NCBI GenBank assembly: GCA_900472395.1
Contig: UCHV01000029.1
Span: 57,302-121,301 of the forward strand
Direction of reading: 5' to 3'
From: Hyphomicrobiales bacterium
GTDB lineage: Bacteria; Pseudomonadota; Alphaproteobacteria; Rhizobiales; Rhizobiaceae
DNA length: 64,000 bases
Both the position numbers and the translations under genes were made by a program. Each line of letters starts with the position of its first letter. Position 1 is the stretch's first letter. Below, in pieces: positions 27,147-36,611 of this stretch. The notes under the pieces were generated by a model. It was not told the DNA's origin. It did no database searches and saw only the letters and a program-made list of their open reading frames with translations.

Positions 27147-27203
27147 GGCTGGGCGCACCATCCCCGCCTTCGCAGCGTTGACGGCCAATAGAGGGAAAAC
27201 CTC

Positions 27204-29270
27204 ATGACCATCGAATTCGCCCCCTTCTTCGCATGGCCGATCCTCGCCGGGCTTGGCGTATTTGCCGCCATCCTCGTGGGCTTAAGCCTGTGGCGCGGCC
27301 TGCGGGGCGCTCTTTTACGCGCTCTGGCGCTCGTGGCATTACTGCTCGCCATCGCCAATCCGCTGCTGACGCAGGAAGATCGCGACCAGCTGTCGACCAT
27401 AGTGCCTGTCATCGTCGACCGTTCGCAAAGCCAGGAAACCGCCAACCGCACGGAACAGACCAATCAGGCGCTGGAAGGCCTGAAGGAACGCCTGTCGCGT
27501 TTCCCGCGCATCGAGCCTCGGATCGTCGAGGTCAACGACAACCCGGATTCCGACTCGCCCTCCACCCAGCTTTTTGGCGCGCTCTCGGCAGCCCTCTCCG
27601 ACGTGCCGCCCGGCCGTGTCGGCGGCGCCATTTTTCTGTCGGACGGCCAGATCCACGATATGCCCGGCATCAACCAGGATCTGGGTTTCGACGCCCCGAT
27701 CCACGGCCTGATCACCGGACAGCCGGACGAATTCGACCGCCGTATCGAGGTGGTGAAAGCCCCGCGTTTCGGCATTGTCGGCGAACGTCAGGACATGACG
27801 CTGCGCGTCTTCGATGACGGTCGTCAACAGGGCGGCTCGGCCGAGGTGACTGTGCGCATCAATGGCGAACAGGTCACAACCCTGCAGGCCGCTCCCGGCG
27901 CCGAGACGCCGTTCAGCTTCACCGTGCCGCGCGGTGGCAACAATGTCATGGAATTTTCGGTCGCCGCCCTGCCCGGCGAGGTGACCACCGCCAACAATCG
28001 CGCCGTTCACGTCATCGATGGCATCCGACAGAATCTCCGCGTGCTGCTGGTTTCCGGCGAACCGCATGCCGGCGAGCGCGCCTGGCGCAACCTGTTGAAA
28101 TCCGACGCCTCCGTCGATCTCGTGCATTTCACCATTCTGCGTCCGCCGGAAAAGCAGGATGGCACGCCGATCAACGAATTGTCGCTGATCGCCTTCCCCA
28201 CCCGCGAACTGTTTGTCGAAAAGATCAACGATTTCGACCTGATCATCTTTGACCGTTACAAACACCGCGGCGTGCTGCCGATCCTTTATTACGATTACAT
28301 CGCCCAATATGTCGAAAAGGGTGGCGCGCTCTTGATCGCCGCCGGCCCCGAACATGCCGGCGAGGATTCGATTGCCTCGACGCCGCTGGAACAGGTCCTG
28401 CCCGCCTCGCCCACCGGCGAAATGCACAATGCCGGCTTTTATCCGCACCTCTCCGAGGCCGGCCAGAAACACCCGGTTACGCGTGGTCTTGAAGGCGCAA
28501 GCCAAAACCCGCCGGCCTGGGGCCGCTGGTTCCGCACCGTCGATGTTTCCCAGCCGCGCGGCCAGACCGTGATGGAAGGTGATGGTGACCGCCCCCTCCT
28601 CGTCCTCAATCGTCAGGGTGAAGGCCGTGTTGCCATGCTGCTGTCTGATCAGGGTTGGCTGTGGGCGCGTGGTTTCGAAGGCGGTGGACCGCATGTGGAT
28701 CTCTATCGCCGCATCGCCCACTGGCTGATGAAGGAACCGGAACTGGAGGAAGAGGCACTGACCGCCCGCGCCTCCGGCCGCACGCTGGAAGCCACCCGCC
28801 AGACGATTGGCGACGATCCCGGCCCGGCAACGGTCAAATATCCATCCGGAAAGACGGAAAGCCTGCCCTTCACGCAATCCGGCCCCGGCCTCTACAAGCT
28901 CGAAAAACGCATGGATGAAACCGGCCTGTTCGAAGTTTCGAACGGCGAGTTTTCCACCCTCGTCCATGTCGGCGCCGTCGATGCACCCGAGTTCAAGGCC
29001 ATGGTCTCGACTGAAGAGACGCTCGCTCCTTACGCCGAAAAGACCCGCGGCCTCGTCACCCGCGTCGCCGATGGTGACGGCATCCGCCTGCCCGACATTC
29101 TGCCAGTGCGCGGTGCCGTGCGTGTCGCCGATGCCAACCGCATGACCATCCGCATGACCGACGAAACGGTGCTGCGCGGCATCAACACCCTGCCGCTGTT
29201 TGCCGGTTTCGCGGGCCTTGCCGCCCTGCTGCTCGCCGTCTCCGCCATGTGGTGGCGTGAGGGGCGTTGA
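27204..29270 (+). CDS. Membrane protein with glutamine amidotransferase-like domain
   Basis: 688 residues: two N-terminal helices (FAWPILAGLGVFAAILVGL and ALLRALALVALLLAIANPL), a periplasmic region starting with a von Willebrand-like PVIVDRSQSQ, a class I glutamine amidotransferase-like fold around LIIFDRYKHRGVLP and GGALLIAAGPEHAGEDS, and a C-terminal helix AGFAGLAALLLAVSAMWW. No catalytic Cys is apparent in the amidotransferase-like part, so enzymatic activity is doubtful. It is the last gene of the moxR operon and related in plan to its upstream neighbour. Confidence 0.82.
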   Translation: MTIEFAPFFAWPILAGLGVFAAILVGLSLWRGLRGALLRALALVALLLAIANPLLTQEDRDQLSTIVPVIVDRSQSQETANRTEQTNQALEGLKERLSRFPRIEPRIVEVNDNPDSDSPSTQLFGALSAALSDVPPGRVGGAIFLSDGQIHDMPGINQDLGFDAPIHGLITGQPDEFDRRIEVVKAPRFGIVGERQDMTLRVFDDGRQQGGSAEVTVRINGEQVTTLQAAPGAETPFSFTVPRGGNNVMEFSVAALPGEVTTANNRAVHVIDGIRQNLRVLLVSGEPHAGERAWRNLLKSDASVDLVHFTILRPPEKQDGTPINELSLIAFPTRELFVEKINDFDLIIFDRYKHRGVLPILYYDYIAQYVEKGGALLIAAGPEHAGEDSIASTPLEQVLPASPTGEMHNAGFYPHLSEAGQKHPVTRGLEGASQNPPAWGRWFRTVDVSQPRGQTVMEGDGDRPLLVLNRQGEGRVAMLLSDQGWLWARGFEGGGPHVDLYRRIAHWLMKEPELEEEALTARASGRTLEATRQTIGDDPGPATVKYPSGKTESLPFTQSGPGLYKLEKRMDETGLFEVSNGEFSTLVHVGAVDAPEFKAMVSTEETLAPYAEKTRGLVTRVADGDGIRLPDILPVRGAVRVADANRMTIRMTDETVLRGINTLPLFAGFAGLAALLLAVSAMWWREGR

Positions 29271-29367
29271 TCCGAAAGTGCCGTGCCGACAAAGGCGCGG
29301 CACAGCCATCCTTCCACCGGCATCACGCTTCTGATATCGCCTCCGGGACTGCATGATCGAGGACCGC

Positions 29368-29787
29368 ATGGACGCGCCGCTGACAATCACCGACACATGG
29401 ACGCCGGAAGAGGAAAAGGCAGTCGAAGCACCGCTCGTCGCCTACAATATCGAGCGTTTCGGGCCATCGGACATGCAGAAGCTCGGCATTTTCCTGCGTG
29501 ATGCGGATGGCAATGTCGAAGGTGGCCTTGTCGGTCGCACGGCGCGTGGCTGGCTTTACACCCAACTGATATTCATTCCCGAACATTTGCGTGGCCAAGG
29601 CATCGCCGGCAAACTTCTGGCCGCGGCAGAAGACGAGGCCAAGCACCGCGGCTGCATTGGCGCCTATATCGACAGCATGAACCCCGATGCCGTGGCCGCC
29701 TATCAGAAATACGGCTACGAAATCGCCGGCAGCGTCGGCCCGTTCAGTGCCGGCAACGGGCTGACATGGCTTTCGAAAAAGCTCTGA
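29368..29787 (+). CDS. GNAT family acetyltransferase
   Basis: 139 residues when started at the ATG at 29368, which has GAGG 6 nt upstream; an ATG five codons earlier is possible. The acetyl-CoA binding segment IPEHLRGQGIAGKLLAAAEDEAK gives the R-G-x-G-x-G/A pattern in RGQGIA, and DSMNPDAVAAYQKYGYEIAG is the usual C-terminal part. The substrate is unknown. It follows the moxR operon after 97 bp. Confidence 0.85.
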   Translation: MDAPLTITDTWTPEEEKAVEAPLVAYNIERFGPSDMQKLGIFLRDADGNVEGGLVGRTARGWLYTQLIFIPEHLRGQGIAGKLLAAAEDEAKHRGCIGAYIDSMNPDAVAAYQKYGYEIAGSVGPFSAGNGLTWLSKKL

Positions 29788-29809
29788 AACGGTTAGCGGG
29801 AGGTGCGCG

Positions 29810-30538
29810 ATGGATATCGCAAAACACGGCTGGTCGCTCTCAGCCGACGCCTGGATCGAAAGCATCGGCACCGATGGCGATTTCCTGCGCCAGTACGTGA
29901 TGGACCCGGCGATAGAACGGCATTTGGTCGGCCGCCGGTTTGAGGCCGCTCTCGATGTCGGCTGCGGCGAAGGCAGGTTCTGCCGCAAGCTGAAGCAGCA
30001 TTATAAAATTCCGTCGGTCACGGGCATAGATCCGACACTGCCGCTCTTGGATACGGCCCGCAATCGTGATCCGGATGGCACCTATATCGAGGCGGCAGCG
30101 GAAAACCTTCCCTTCCCCGATAAAACCTTCGATCTGGTCGTCAGCTACCTCACCTTCATCGATATCGAAGGCATAGAAGCTGCGATTTCGGAAATCGCCC
30201 GCGTGACGCGATCAGGCGGCACAGTGCTGATCGTCAACCTCAACAGCTTTGCCACGGCCAATGGCGGCACCGGCTGGGTCGAGGCCGATGACGGCACCCG
30301 CCTGCATTACACGATCGACAACTATCTCGATGACCATGCCGACCTGCAAACATGGCGCGGCATGCGTGTTCTCAACTACCACCGCCCGATGAGCCGTTAT
30401 TTCAGTCTGCTGCTGGCGCAGGGCCTGCAACTGAAGCATTTTGACGAACCGTCTCCGATCGGTGGACCGGAAGAGAGGCGCAATGCCTATCAGCGGGTGC
30501 CCTACGCCCATCTGATGGAATGGCGAAAACCAGCGTAA
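29810..30538 (+). CDS. Class I SAM-dependent methyltransferase
   Basis: 242 residues with motif I ALDVGCGEGRFCRKL near residue 47, an acidic SAM-ribose contact in GIDPTLPLL, and ENLPFPDKTFDLVVSYLTFIDIE, typical of UbiE/Methyltransf_11 enzymes. The substrate is not recognisable. The ATG at 29810 follows GGGAGGTGCGCG. It is 22 bp after the GNAT gene and probably co-transcribed. Confidence 0.88.
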   Translation: MDIAKHGWSLSADAWIESIGTDGDFLRQYVMDPAIERHLVGRRFEAALDVGCGEGRFCRKLKQHYKIPSVTGIDPTLPLLDTARNRDPDGTYIEAAAENLPFPDKTFDLVVSYLTFIDIEGIEAAISEIARVTRSGGTVLIVNLNSFATANGGTGWVEADDGTRLHYTIDNYLDDHADLQTWRGMRVLNYHRPMSRYFSLLLAQGLQLKHFDEPSPIGGPEERRNAYQRVPYAHLMEWRKPA

Positions 30539-30557
30539 AATCTAGGCAGAATTGTAC

Positions 30558-31544
30558 TCAGCCGAGTTCCGCGACCTTTTCCAGAACCTGCCCTTCACAA
30601 ACCTTCTTCTCTCCAGCCACACCAGTGCACGCCAGACTGTCGCGGATCTGCTGGCGTAGCCAGGCATTGGCGGCATCGCCATCCGCATGGTTTGCCCACA
30701 CCATGCTGACCGCCGGAAAGCTCAGCCGCACCGGCAGCGGACTGACCTTGAGCCCAAGCAGCGGTCCGTAACGCTCGGCAATCCGGCTCGGCACGGTCGC
30801 GATCACCGGGCTGACCTGCGCGGCAGACAGAACAGACATGTAGCCCGGTCCCGCCATCACCACATCCAGTTCGACACCGGCCATTTCCAGCGCGTCCTTG
30901 ATGCAGCCCTGCAAGGTATCGTTTTGCGAGATCGTTGCGTGTTCGGCGGCAAGATAGGTGTCGAGACCGACCGGGTTCGGCAGATCGAGAAGCGCCGGAT
31001 TAAAACAGCAGGCAAAATGCGTCTCATAGAGCGGCTCGAAAGAGCGGCGGCTCGTCTTCGTGTAGGTGCAGCCAACGGCCAAATCGATCGTGCCATCCTC
31101 CAGCGAAGGCTCCATCGCCTCATAGGGAAAAACCCGCGCCAGAACCTTGATGCCGGGCGCAAGACGCCGCAGCCGCGCCGTCAGGTCGGGGATCAACAGA
31201 AGCTCGATTTCCGGCGACATGGCGATGCGAAACGTCCGCTCTTCCGTTGCCGGATCGAAACCCAGGCCGCCCGTCAGCGCCAGCTGCGCCTGCCGCAAGG
31301 CCTGGCGCACCGGCACGGCAAGGCTGCGGGCGCGCGCGGTCGGCTGCATCACCTGACCGACGCGGATGAACAACTCGTCCTGCAGAAGCACCCGCAGGGT
31401 GGAGAGCGAATGGCTCATTGCCGGCTGCTGGATCTTCAGCCGTTTCGCGGCCTTGGTGACGCTGCCCTCCGAGATCAGCGCGTCGAAAGCGACGAGCAGG
31501 TTGAGGTCGAAGGAACGCAGATTGAAATGATCGATAGTTGCCAT
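30558..31544 (-). CDS. LysR-family transcriptional regulator
   Basis: 328 residues with an N-terminal winged helix-turn-helix (DLNLLVAFDALISEGSVTKA, then RLKIQQPAMSHSLSTL) and a C-terminal LysR substrate-binding domain (FRIAMSPEIELLLIPDL). It is of the NodD/NahR-like subgroup with the PAMSHSLSTLR motif. It is divergent from the metallo-hydrolase gene at 31633 across 88 bp, so that gene is its likely target. The inducer is unknown. Confidence 0.9.
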   Translation of the reverse strand: MATIDHFNLRSFDLNLLVAFDALISEGSVTKAAKRLKIQQPAMSHSLSTLRVLLQDELFIRVGQVMQPTARARSLAVPVRQALRQAQLALTGGLGFDPATEERTFRIAMSPEIELLLIPDLTARLRRLAPGIKVLARVFPYEAMEPSLEDGTIDLAVGCTYTKTSRRSFEPLYETHFACCFNPALLDLPNPVGLDTYLAAEHATISQNDTLQGCIKDALEMAGVELDVVMAGPGYMSVLSAAQVSPVIATVPSRIAERYGPLLGLKVSPLPVRLSFPAVSMVWANHADGDAANAWLRQQIRDSLACTGVAGEKKVCEGQVLEKVAELG

Positions 31545-31632
31545 GAGCCGGATCGATTTGTTTGCTGATACTGCGATACATAACTGCTCTCCAGGTCAGT
31601 TCAAGACCGCATCACAACTCCTGGAGCTTTCC

Positions 31633-32607
31633 ATGCAAACCCGTCGCGACCTCCTGAAATCCTCCGCCACTATCGGCCTTGCCGCCGGTGTCATCACCGC
31701 CCTGCCCTCCGCCGTATTCGCCAAGGCGCCGATCATCGGCCAACAGGCCGCCAGCTTCTACCGCCTGAAACTCGGCGATTACGAAATCACCGCGCTCTCC
31801 GACGGGACGGTGAAATTGCCGATGGCGAAGATCTACAAGAACATCAAGGAGACGGACGCAGAAACCTATCTCGACGGTCATTTCCAGGCCGGCAACAGCG
31901 AGACCTCCGTCAACGCCTTCCTCGTCAATACGGGCGAACAACTCGTGCTCATCGATGCCGGCACCGGCGATCTGATGGGCCCGGCGCTCGGCAAGCTCGT
32001 CGCCAATATCGAGGCTTCCGGCTACAAGACGTCGCAGATCGACCACGTCATCCTCACCCACATCCATGCCGATCATTCGGGCGGTCTCGTCATCAACGGC
32101 CGCCGCGTGTTCGAAAACGCCATCCTGCATGTCAACGAACGGGAAGAAAAATTCTGGCTGAAGGCCGACGCCGAGGCCAAGGCGGATAAGGTGCTCGGCC
32201 CGCAGATCGCACAGGCGGAAAAATGCGTCGGCCCTTATGCGCAGGCCGGCAAGCTCGAGACATTCGGAGACAATGCGGCCCCCATTCCCGGTTTCGGTTC
32301 GGTCCTGCGTGCCGGCCACACACCGGGACACAGCGGCATCATCGTCGAAAACAGGGGCGGAAAAATCGTGTTCTGGGGCGACATCGCCCATGGTGACGTC
32401 CTGCAATTCGACCAACCCGAAGTCACCGTCGATTTCGACGTCGATCAGAAAGCGGCAGCCGCCAGCCGTGCCATCGCCTTTGCCGATGCGGCGGACCAGA
32501 AATATCTGGTGGCCGGCGCACACCATGCCTTCCCGGGCATCGGCCATGTCCGTCGCGATAAGACGAATTACGATTGGGTGCCGCTGGTCTACAAGGCGAG
32601 CTACTAG
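31633..32607 (+). CDS. Tat-exported MBL-fold metallo-hydrolase
   Basis: 324 residues. MQTRRDLLKSSATIGLAAGV is a Tat signal (RRDLLK) and the mature part carries the metallo-beta-lactamase motif THIHADHSGG (H-x-H-x-D-H) near residue 139, with later ligands in AGHTPGHSG and FWGDIAHGD. Such enzymes bind two metals and hydrolyse lactones, thioesters or other esters. It is predicted to work in the periplasm. Divergent LysR regulator upstream; a shared hairpin separates it from the MFS gene. Confidence 0.9.
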   Translation: MQTRRDLLKSSATIGLAAGVITALPSAVFAKAPIIGQQAASFYRLKLGDYEITALSDGTVKLPMAKIYKNIKETDAETYLDGHFQAGNSETSVNAFLVNTGEQLVLIDAGTGDLMGPALGKLVANIEASGYKTSQIDHVILTHIHADHSGGLVINGRRVFENAILHVNEREEKFWLKADAEAKADKVLGPQIAQAEKCVGPYAQAGKLETFGDNAAPIPGFGSVLRAGHTPGHSGIIVENRGGKIVFWGDIAHGDVLQFDQPEVTVDFDVDQKAAAASRAIAFADAADQKYLVAGAHHAFPGIGHVRRDKTNYDWVPLVYKASY

Positions 32608-32615
32608 GCACGAAC

Positions 32616-32639
32616 GGGCACCGTCACCGGACGGTGCCC
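32616..32639. terminator. Bidirectional hairpin between the metallo-hydrolase and MFS genes
   Basis: A perfect 10-bp stem GGGCACCGTC/GACGGTGCCC with an ACCG loop sits between the two convergent stops. T-tracts are poor on both sides. Confidence 0.55.
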
Positions 32640-32647
32640 GCATCTTC

Positions 32648-33961
32648 TCACGTCAGCGAAAGATCCTTCGTCTCCGCGTCGATCATCAGAGCGGCGGCGG
32701 CGGCCATTACCAGAAGGCCGGCAAAGATGCCGATCGCCAGCACCAGACCGTCCGAGATCACCAGAGCCATCACGGACGGCGCCAGAAGACCGCCCAGACG
32801 CGCCATGGCGCCGGCAGCTCCCATTCCCGTTGCCCGCGAGGCCGTGGGGTAAAGCTCCGGCGTATAGGCATATAGCGCGCCCCAGGTGCCAAGCAGCGCA
32901 AAGCTCATCAGAAGCAGCGCCACACCTATCAGCATGCCGGCATCGGCAATCACGAACAGCAGGCAACCGAATGCCGAAAGCAGGCAGAAGGTCACCAGTG
33001 TCGGCCGCCGCCCCCATGCCTCGACGCCGTAGGCCGCCAGCGCATAACCCGGCAATTGCGCCAGTGCCACGAGAACAAGGAAACCGTAACCACGCACGAA
33101 GCCGAACCCGTCCGCCGCAAGCTTTGGCGGCATCCAGGTGAAGATGCCGTAATAGGAAATCGAGACGAGGAACCAGATTGCCAGCATCATGATGCTGCGC
33201 TGGCGCAGTTTGGGAGAAAACAGACCGACGCTTTTCACCGGCGGCGGGCTGACGATGGAGACATCGGAACCGAGCTCCGGCTTGCCATTGCCCTTCAGGA
33301 TACGGTTCAGAACCGCTTTCGCCTCATCGCCTCGGCCGCTGCGCAAAAGGTAAAGCGGCGATTCCGGCACCAGAAAACGCAGGCCGATGCCGATGATGGC
33401 CGGCACGGCATTAACGGCCAGAATGTAGCGCCATCCGTCTTCGAGGCCAGCAAGGCTGGTTGCCCAGGCCGTCAGCGCCACGATCAGCGTGCCCACGGCC
33501 CAAAAACCTTCGAGCATGACCAGCCAGCGACCACGGTTCTTGGCCGGCAGAAATTCAGCCATCATCGCGTAATCGACCGGCAGTGTGCCACCCACGGCAA
33601 ATCCGGTCAGAAAACGCAATACGATCAGGCTCGTAAAGTCTGGAGAGAAGATTGCGAGCGTTCCAAAAAGCGCATCACATGCCACGGTGAAGATCAGCAC
33701 CCGGCGGCGGCCGTAGCGATCCGCCAGCTTGCCGCAAACGGCAGCGCCGATCAGCATACCGAGAAAGAATAATGTACCGGCCTGCAGCGCCTGCGGCACC
33801 GTCAATCCGAAACTCTTGGCAATGGAGGCGGCGGTAAAACCGACCGCCAGAACCTGCATGGCATCCGCTGTCCATACAAGCCCGAAAATGCCCAGCAGAC
33901 GGCGCTGATAGGCGCCCGTTCCTGCTCGATCCAACGCCGCATCAATGGAAATTCCAGTCAT
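32648..33961 (-). CDS. MFS transporter, sugar/aromatic-acid symporter type
   Basis: 437 residues with about twelve transmembrane helices and the MFS loop motif GKLADRYGRRRVLIF between helices 2 and 3, followed by RFLTGFAVGGTLPVDYAMMAEF, typical of the sugar porter/AAHS-like and NiaP-like group. The direction is uptake by proton symport in most relatives; the substrate is not clear. The ATG at 33961 is preferred to one eight codons upstream. It is convergent with the metallo-hydrolase gene. Confidence 0.87.
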   Translation of the reverse strand: MTGISIDAALDRAGTGAYQRRLLGIFGLVWTADAMQVLAVGFTAASIAKSFGLTVPQALQAGTLFFLGMLIGAAVCGKLADRYGRRRVLIFTVACDALFGTLAIFSPDFTSLIVLRFLTGFAVGGTLPVDYAMMAEFLPAKNRGRWLVMLEGFWAVGTLIVALTAWATSLAGLEDGWRYILAVNAVPAIIGIGLRFLVPESPLYLLRSGRGDEAKAVLNRILKGNGKPELGSDVSIVSPPPVKSVGLFSPKLRQRSIMMLAIWFLVSISYYGIFTWMPPKLAADGFGFVRGYGFLVLVALAQLPGYALAAYGVEAWGRRPTLVTFCLLSAFGCLLFVIADAGMLIGVALLLMSFALLGTWGALYAYTPELYPTASRATGMGAAGAMARLGGLLAPSVMALVISDGLVLAIGIFAGLLVMAAAAALMIDAETKDLSLT

Positions 33962-34042
33962 TCCAAAGCCCCCTCCGGCACGCATTCACAGTCGGCAACC
34001 TTTCGCCTGTCGTGAAGCGCGGCAAGATTTAGAGGGTTTGAT

Positions 34043-34558
34043 TTACGGGCGCCAGCCGATTTTGCCGCGTAACCGTTCGGTCACGTCAACTGCCATCGGC
34101 ACGATCAGCACCCGGCCGGGATCCACAGGCCCCGGGAACTCCAGCGCTCCATAGGGTACCTTTTCGAAACCGAGTGGCATGTAATATGGCGGATCACCAA
34201 CGAGGATCACGCCTTCAGAACCCTTGCGCCGCGCCGCCTCGATGGCGATGCGCACCAGTTCCCGGCCGATCCCCTGGTTTTTGTGGGAAGGTCTCACCGC
34301 CAGCGGTCCAAGCATATGCGCCTTGACGCCAGCGGCCAGAACCGGCGTCATACGCACGGAGCCGATCGTTTCACCATAATCGGTGCAGACGAAAGAGATC
34401 GACCGATCATGCGGACCCTGCTCACGGATACGCGCCGCAGCCTTGACGAAGCGGCCGGGACCAAACGCTTCGGCATTGATGAGTTCGATGACGTCGTCGT
34501 GAGACGCGTCTTCGGTCAGGTAAACGAGGTCGTGTTTTGCGAGAAGTTGCGGAGCCAT
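34043..34558 (-). CDS. GNAT family N-acetyltransferase (YhbS-like)
   Basis: 171 residues from the ATG at 34558. The acetyl-CoA site is LGPLAVRPSHKNQGIGRELVRIAIE (Q-G-I-G), and ILVGDPPYYMPLGFEKVPYG matches YhbS-like proteins. A single-domain acetyltransferase with unknown substrate. It is divergent from the glutathione-linked reductase gene by 261 bp, a region where I see no further gene. Confidence 0.87.
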   Translation of the reverse strand: MAPQLLAKHDLVYLTEDASHDDVIELINAEAFGPGRFVKAAARIREQGPHDRSISFVCTDYGETIGSVRMTPVLAAGVKAHMLGPLAVRPSHKNQGIGRELVRIAIEAARRKGSEGVILVGDPPYYMPLGFEKVPYGALEFPGPVDPGRVLIVPMAVDVTERLRGKIGWRP

Positions 34559-34819
34559 GGTGAACCGAAGCCGTAGATATGAGAGCGGACAGGACAAGTG
34601 ATCTCGTTGACGCGGAAGCGTCTTATCGAAGGATCAGCGTCGTCGCAGTGCTCTCGGCTCGGTCATGAAAGGATGGTTCCCGAAAAATCGTGAAAAGTCG
34701 GTTAGCAGGATTTTTTTTGCACGTCCAACGCAAAAACACACCGTTCGCAATTTCGCGTCTCGATATCCGCAGCAGGTGCCGTATCTAACCAGCCACAAAG
34801 AACACACAAGGATTTCATC

Positions 34820-35809
34820 ATGGGCATGCTCGTAGACGGCAAGTGGCAGGACGTGTGGTATGACACGAAGGCGACCAAAGGTCGTTTCGAACGGTCGCAA
34901 TCCCAGTTCCGCAACTGGCTAACGGCGGATGGTGCTCCGGGCCCATCCGGCAAAGGTGGCTTCAAGGCCGAAGCCGGGCGTTACCACCTCTACGTCTCGC
35001 TTGCCTGCCCATGGGCGCATCGCACGTTGATTTTTCGCAAGCTGAAAAAGCTCGAAGACCTGATCTCCGTGTCGGTGGTCGATTATCTGATGCTGGAAAA
35101 CGGCTGGGAGTTCAAAAAAACGGCCGGTGCTACCGGCGATGATCTCTACGGCCTCGATTACCTCTACCAGGTCTATCTGAAGGCCGATTCCAACTATTCC
35201 GGCCGCGTTACCGTGCCGGTCCTGTGGGACAAGCAGCAGCAGACGATTGTTTCCAATGAAAGCGCGGAAATCATCCGCATGTTCAATTCCGCCTTTGACG
35301 GAATGACCGGATCGACAGACGATTTTTACCCGCAGGCATTGCGCAGTGAAATAGATGCGATGAACGACATCATCTATCCCGCCGTCAACAATGGCGTCTA
35401 CCGCGCAGGTTTTGCCACGACGCAGGAAGCCTACGAAGAAGCCGTCCTGAAGCTCTTCGAAACGCTGGACATGCTGGATGAGCGATTGGGCTCAAGCCGC
35501 TATCTGTTCGGCGACAAGACCACGGAAGCCGACTGGCGGCTGTTCACCACTCTGCTGCGCTTCGACGCAGTTTATGTGGGACACTTCAAGTGCAATGTCC
35601 GTCGCCTCGACGATTATACAAACCTGTCGAACTATCTGCGTGATCTCTACCAGTATCCAGGCGTCGCCGACACGGTGAACATGGAGCATATCAAGGGTCA
35701 CTACTATCGCAGCCACAAGACTATCAACCCCACGGGCATCGTGCCGGTCGGTCCGGAAGTGGATTTCACCTTGCCTCACGGCCGTGAAACCCTTCTAAAA
35801 ATAGGATAA
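34820..35809 (+). CDS. Glutathionyl-hydroquinone reductase (Ecm4/YqjG type GST)
   Basis: 329 residues, the length of the Xi-class glutathione transferases. The catalytic CPWAHRTLI motif is near residue 62, and YPAVNNGVYRAGFA and FTTLLRFDAVYVGHFKCN match the C-terminal all-helical domain. These enzymes use glutathione to reduce S-glutathionyl-hydroquinones, and take part in redox and aromatic detoxification. The ATG at 34820 follows ACAAGGATTTC. No operon partner. Confidence 0.92.
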   Translation: MGMLVDGKWQDVWYDTKATKGRFERSQSQFRNWLTADGAPGPSGKGGFKAEAGRYHLYVSLACPWAHRTLIFRKLKKLEDLISVSVVDYLMLENGWEFKKTAGATGDDLYGLDYLYQVYLKADSNYSGRVTVPVLWDKQQQTIVSNESAEIIRMFNSAFDGMTGSTDDFYPQALRSEIDAMNDIIYPAVNNGVYRAGFATTQEAYEEAVLKLFETLDMLDERLGSSRYLFGDKTTEADWRLFTTLLRFDAVYVGHFKCNVRRLDDYTNLSNYLRDLYQYPGVADTVNMEHIKGHYYRSHKTINPTGIVPVGPEVDFTLPHGRETLLKIG

Positions 35810-35831
35810 GGCGCAATCGCGCAGCGGGATG

Positions 35832-35990
35832 CTAGTTCAAGGAGGCACGGCTTTTCCGGCGTCGCGCCAGTTCCTCCTTGGCCTCTTCCAATGCCAGACC
35901 TATGAAATAGGCCAGCATCACTTCCTGTTCCTGCACCGCCAATTTATGCGTCACCATCAAATGGTCGATCGCCATTTCTATCTTCGTCAT
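35832..35990 (-). CDS. Small 52-residue protein
   Basis: Reads MTKIEMAIDHLMVTHKLA at the start and ends RKSRASLN, stop TAG. It is one amphipathic helix-rich chain with charged EEAKEELARRRK near the end; no signal peptide is seen. The ATG at 35990 is preceded by GGGAACAGGGAC, a plausible ribosome binding site. It is convergent with the reductase gene by 22 bp. No family recognised; a chance ORF cannot be excluded. Confidence 0.5.
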   Translation of the reverse strand: MTKIEMAIDHLMVTHKLAVQEQEVMLAYFIGLALEEAKEELARRRKSRASLN

Positions 35991-36080
35991 GTCCCTGTTC
36001 CCCGCTTATTAGGACATGATGATCAATGACACCTGCAGTTGCAAGCAACCAAAGAGTGAATGGCCATCGCCTTAAATATC

Positions 36081-36569
36081 CTACCAGTAGTCTTCCACAG
36101 GCAGATGGCCGGACAATTCTTTCAGCCGACGTAATGTCGACTGGGTCACGCCTTCAGGCAAAGCGTCCAGAGAGTAAAAACCGCACTCGGCTATCTCCCT
36201 GTCAGGTAAACGCGGCGAAGTTTGCTCCACATTTACCCGATAAAGAAGTACATGATCGCGCTTGCTTGCGTTTCGATTGAAGTAACTCGCGAAAAGCTGG
36301 GGATCGCCCAGAATTTTCAAGTTGCCTTCTTCGCGCAATTCCTTTGCAAGCGCCGCATTCATCGTCTCCCCCCGCTCGACGCCGCCACCCGGCAGGTACC
36401 ATCCGGGCAAATACGTATGCCGCACGAGGAACACCCGGCCATCGGCATCGAAACAGGCGGCCCTCACCCCGAGCGTCATGCTGCGCGTCAGTAGAAAATA
36501 CCGATGCAGCAGCCACACCATGATTCTCCTACTGATACGTGAAATTTCGGGGATACCTTCATTTCTCAT
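36081..36569 (-). CDS. NUDIX hydrolase
   Basis: 162 residues. The NUDIX box starts at GGGVERGETMNAALAKELREEG, with the R-E-x-x-E-E arrangement partly changed to ELREEGN, and the upstream VRHTYLPGWYLPGGG is typical. The start at 36569 is supported by AAGGAG 8 nt upstream; a downstream ATG 16 codons later is the alternative. The substrate is unknown. It is divergent from the phosphoesterase gene by 42 bp. Confidence 0.85.
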   Translation of the reverse strand: MRNEGIPEISRISRRIMVWLLHRYFLLTRSMTLGVRAACFDADGRVFLVRHTYLPGWYLPGGGVERGETMNAALAKELREEGNLKILGDPQLFASYFNRNASKRDHVLLYRVNVEQTSPRLPDREIAECGFYSLDALPEGVTQSTLRRLKELSGHLPVEDYW

Positions 36570-36611
36570 GCAGCTTGCTCCTTGGGCCTGCCAGCCCTAT
36601 GTCATGTCCCC

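Noticed and set aside
26998..27153. CRISPR-like repeat near 27 kb
   Set aside because: The repeats are inverted arms of one palindromic mosaic element, without regular spacers or more than two copies.
27339..29396. 685-codon open frame opposite the last gene of the moxR operon
   Set aside because: Antisense shadow of a recognised membrane protein gene; no supporting start signal.
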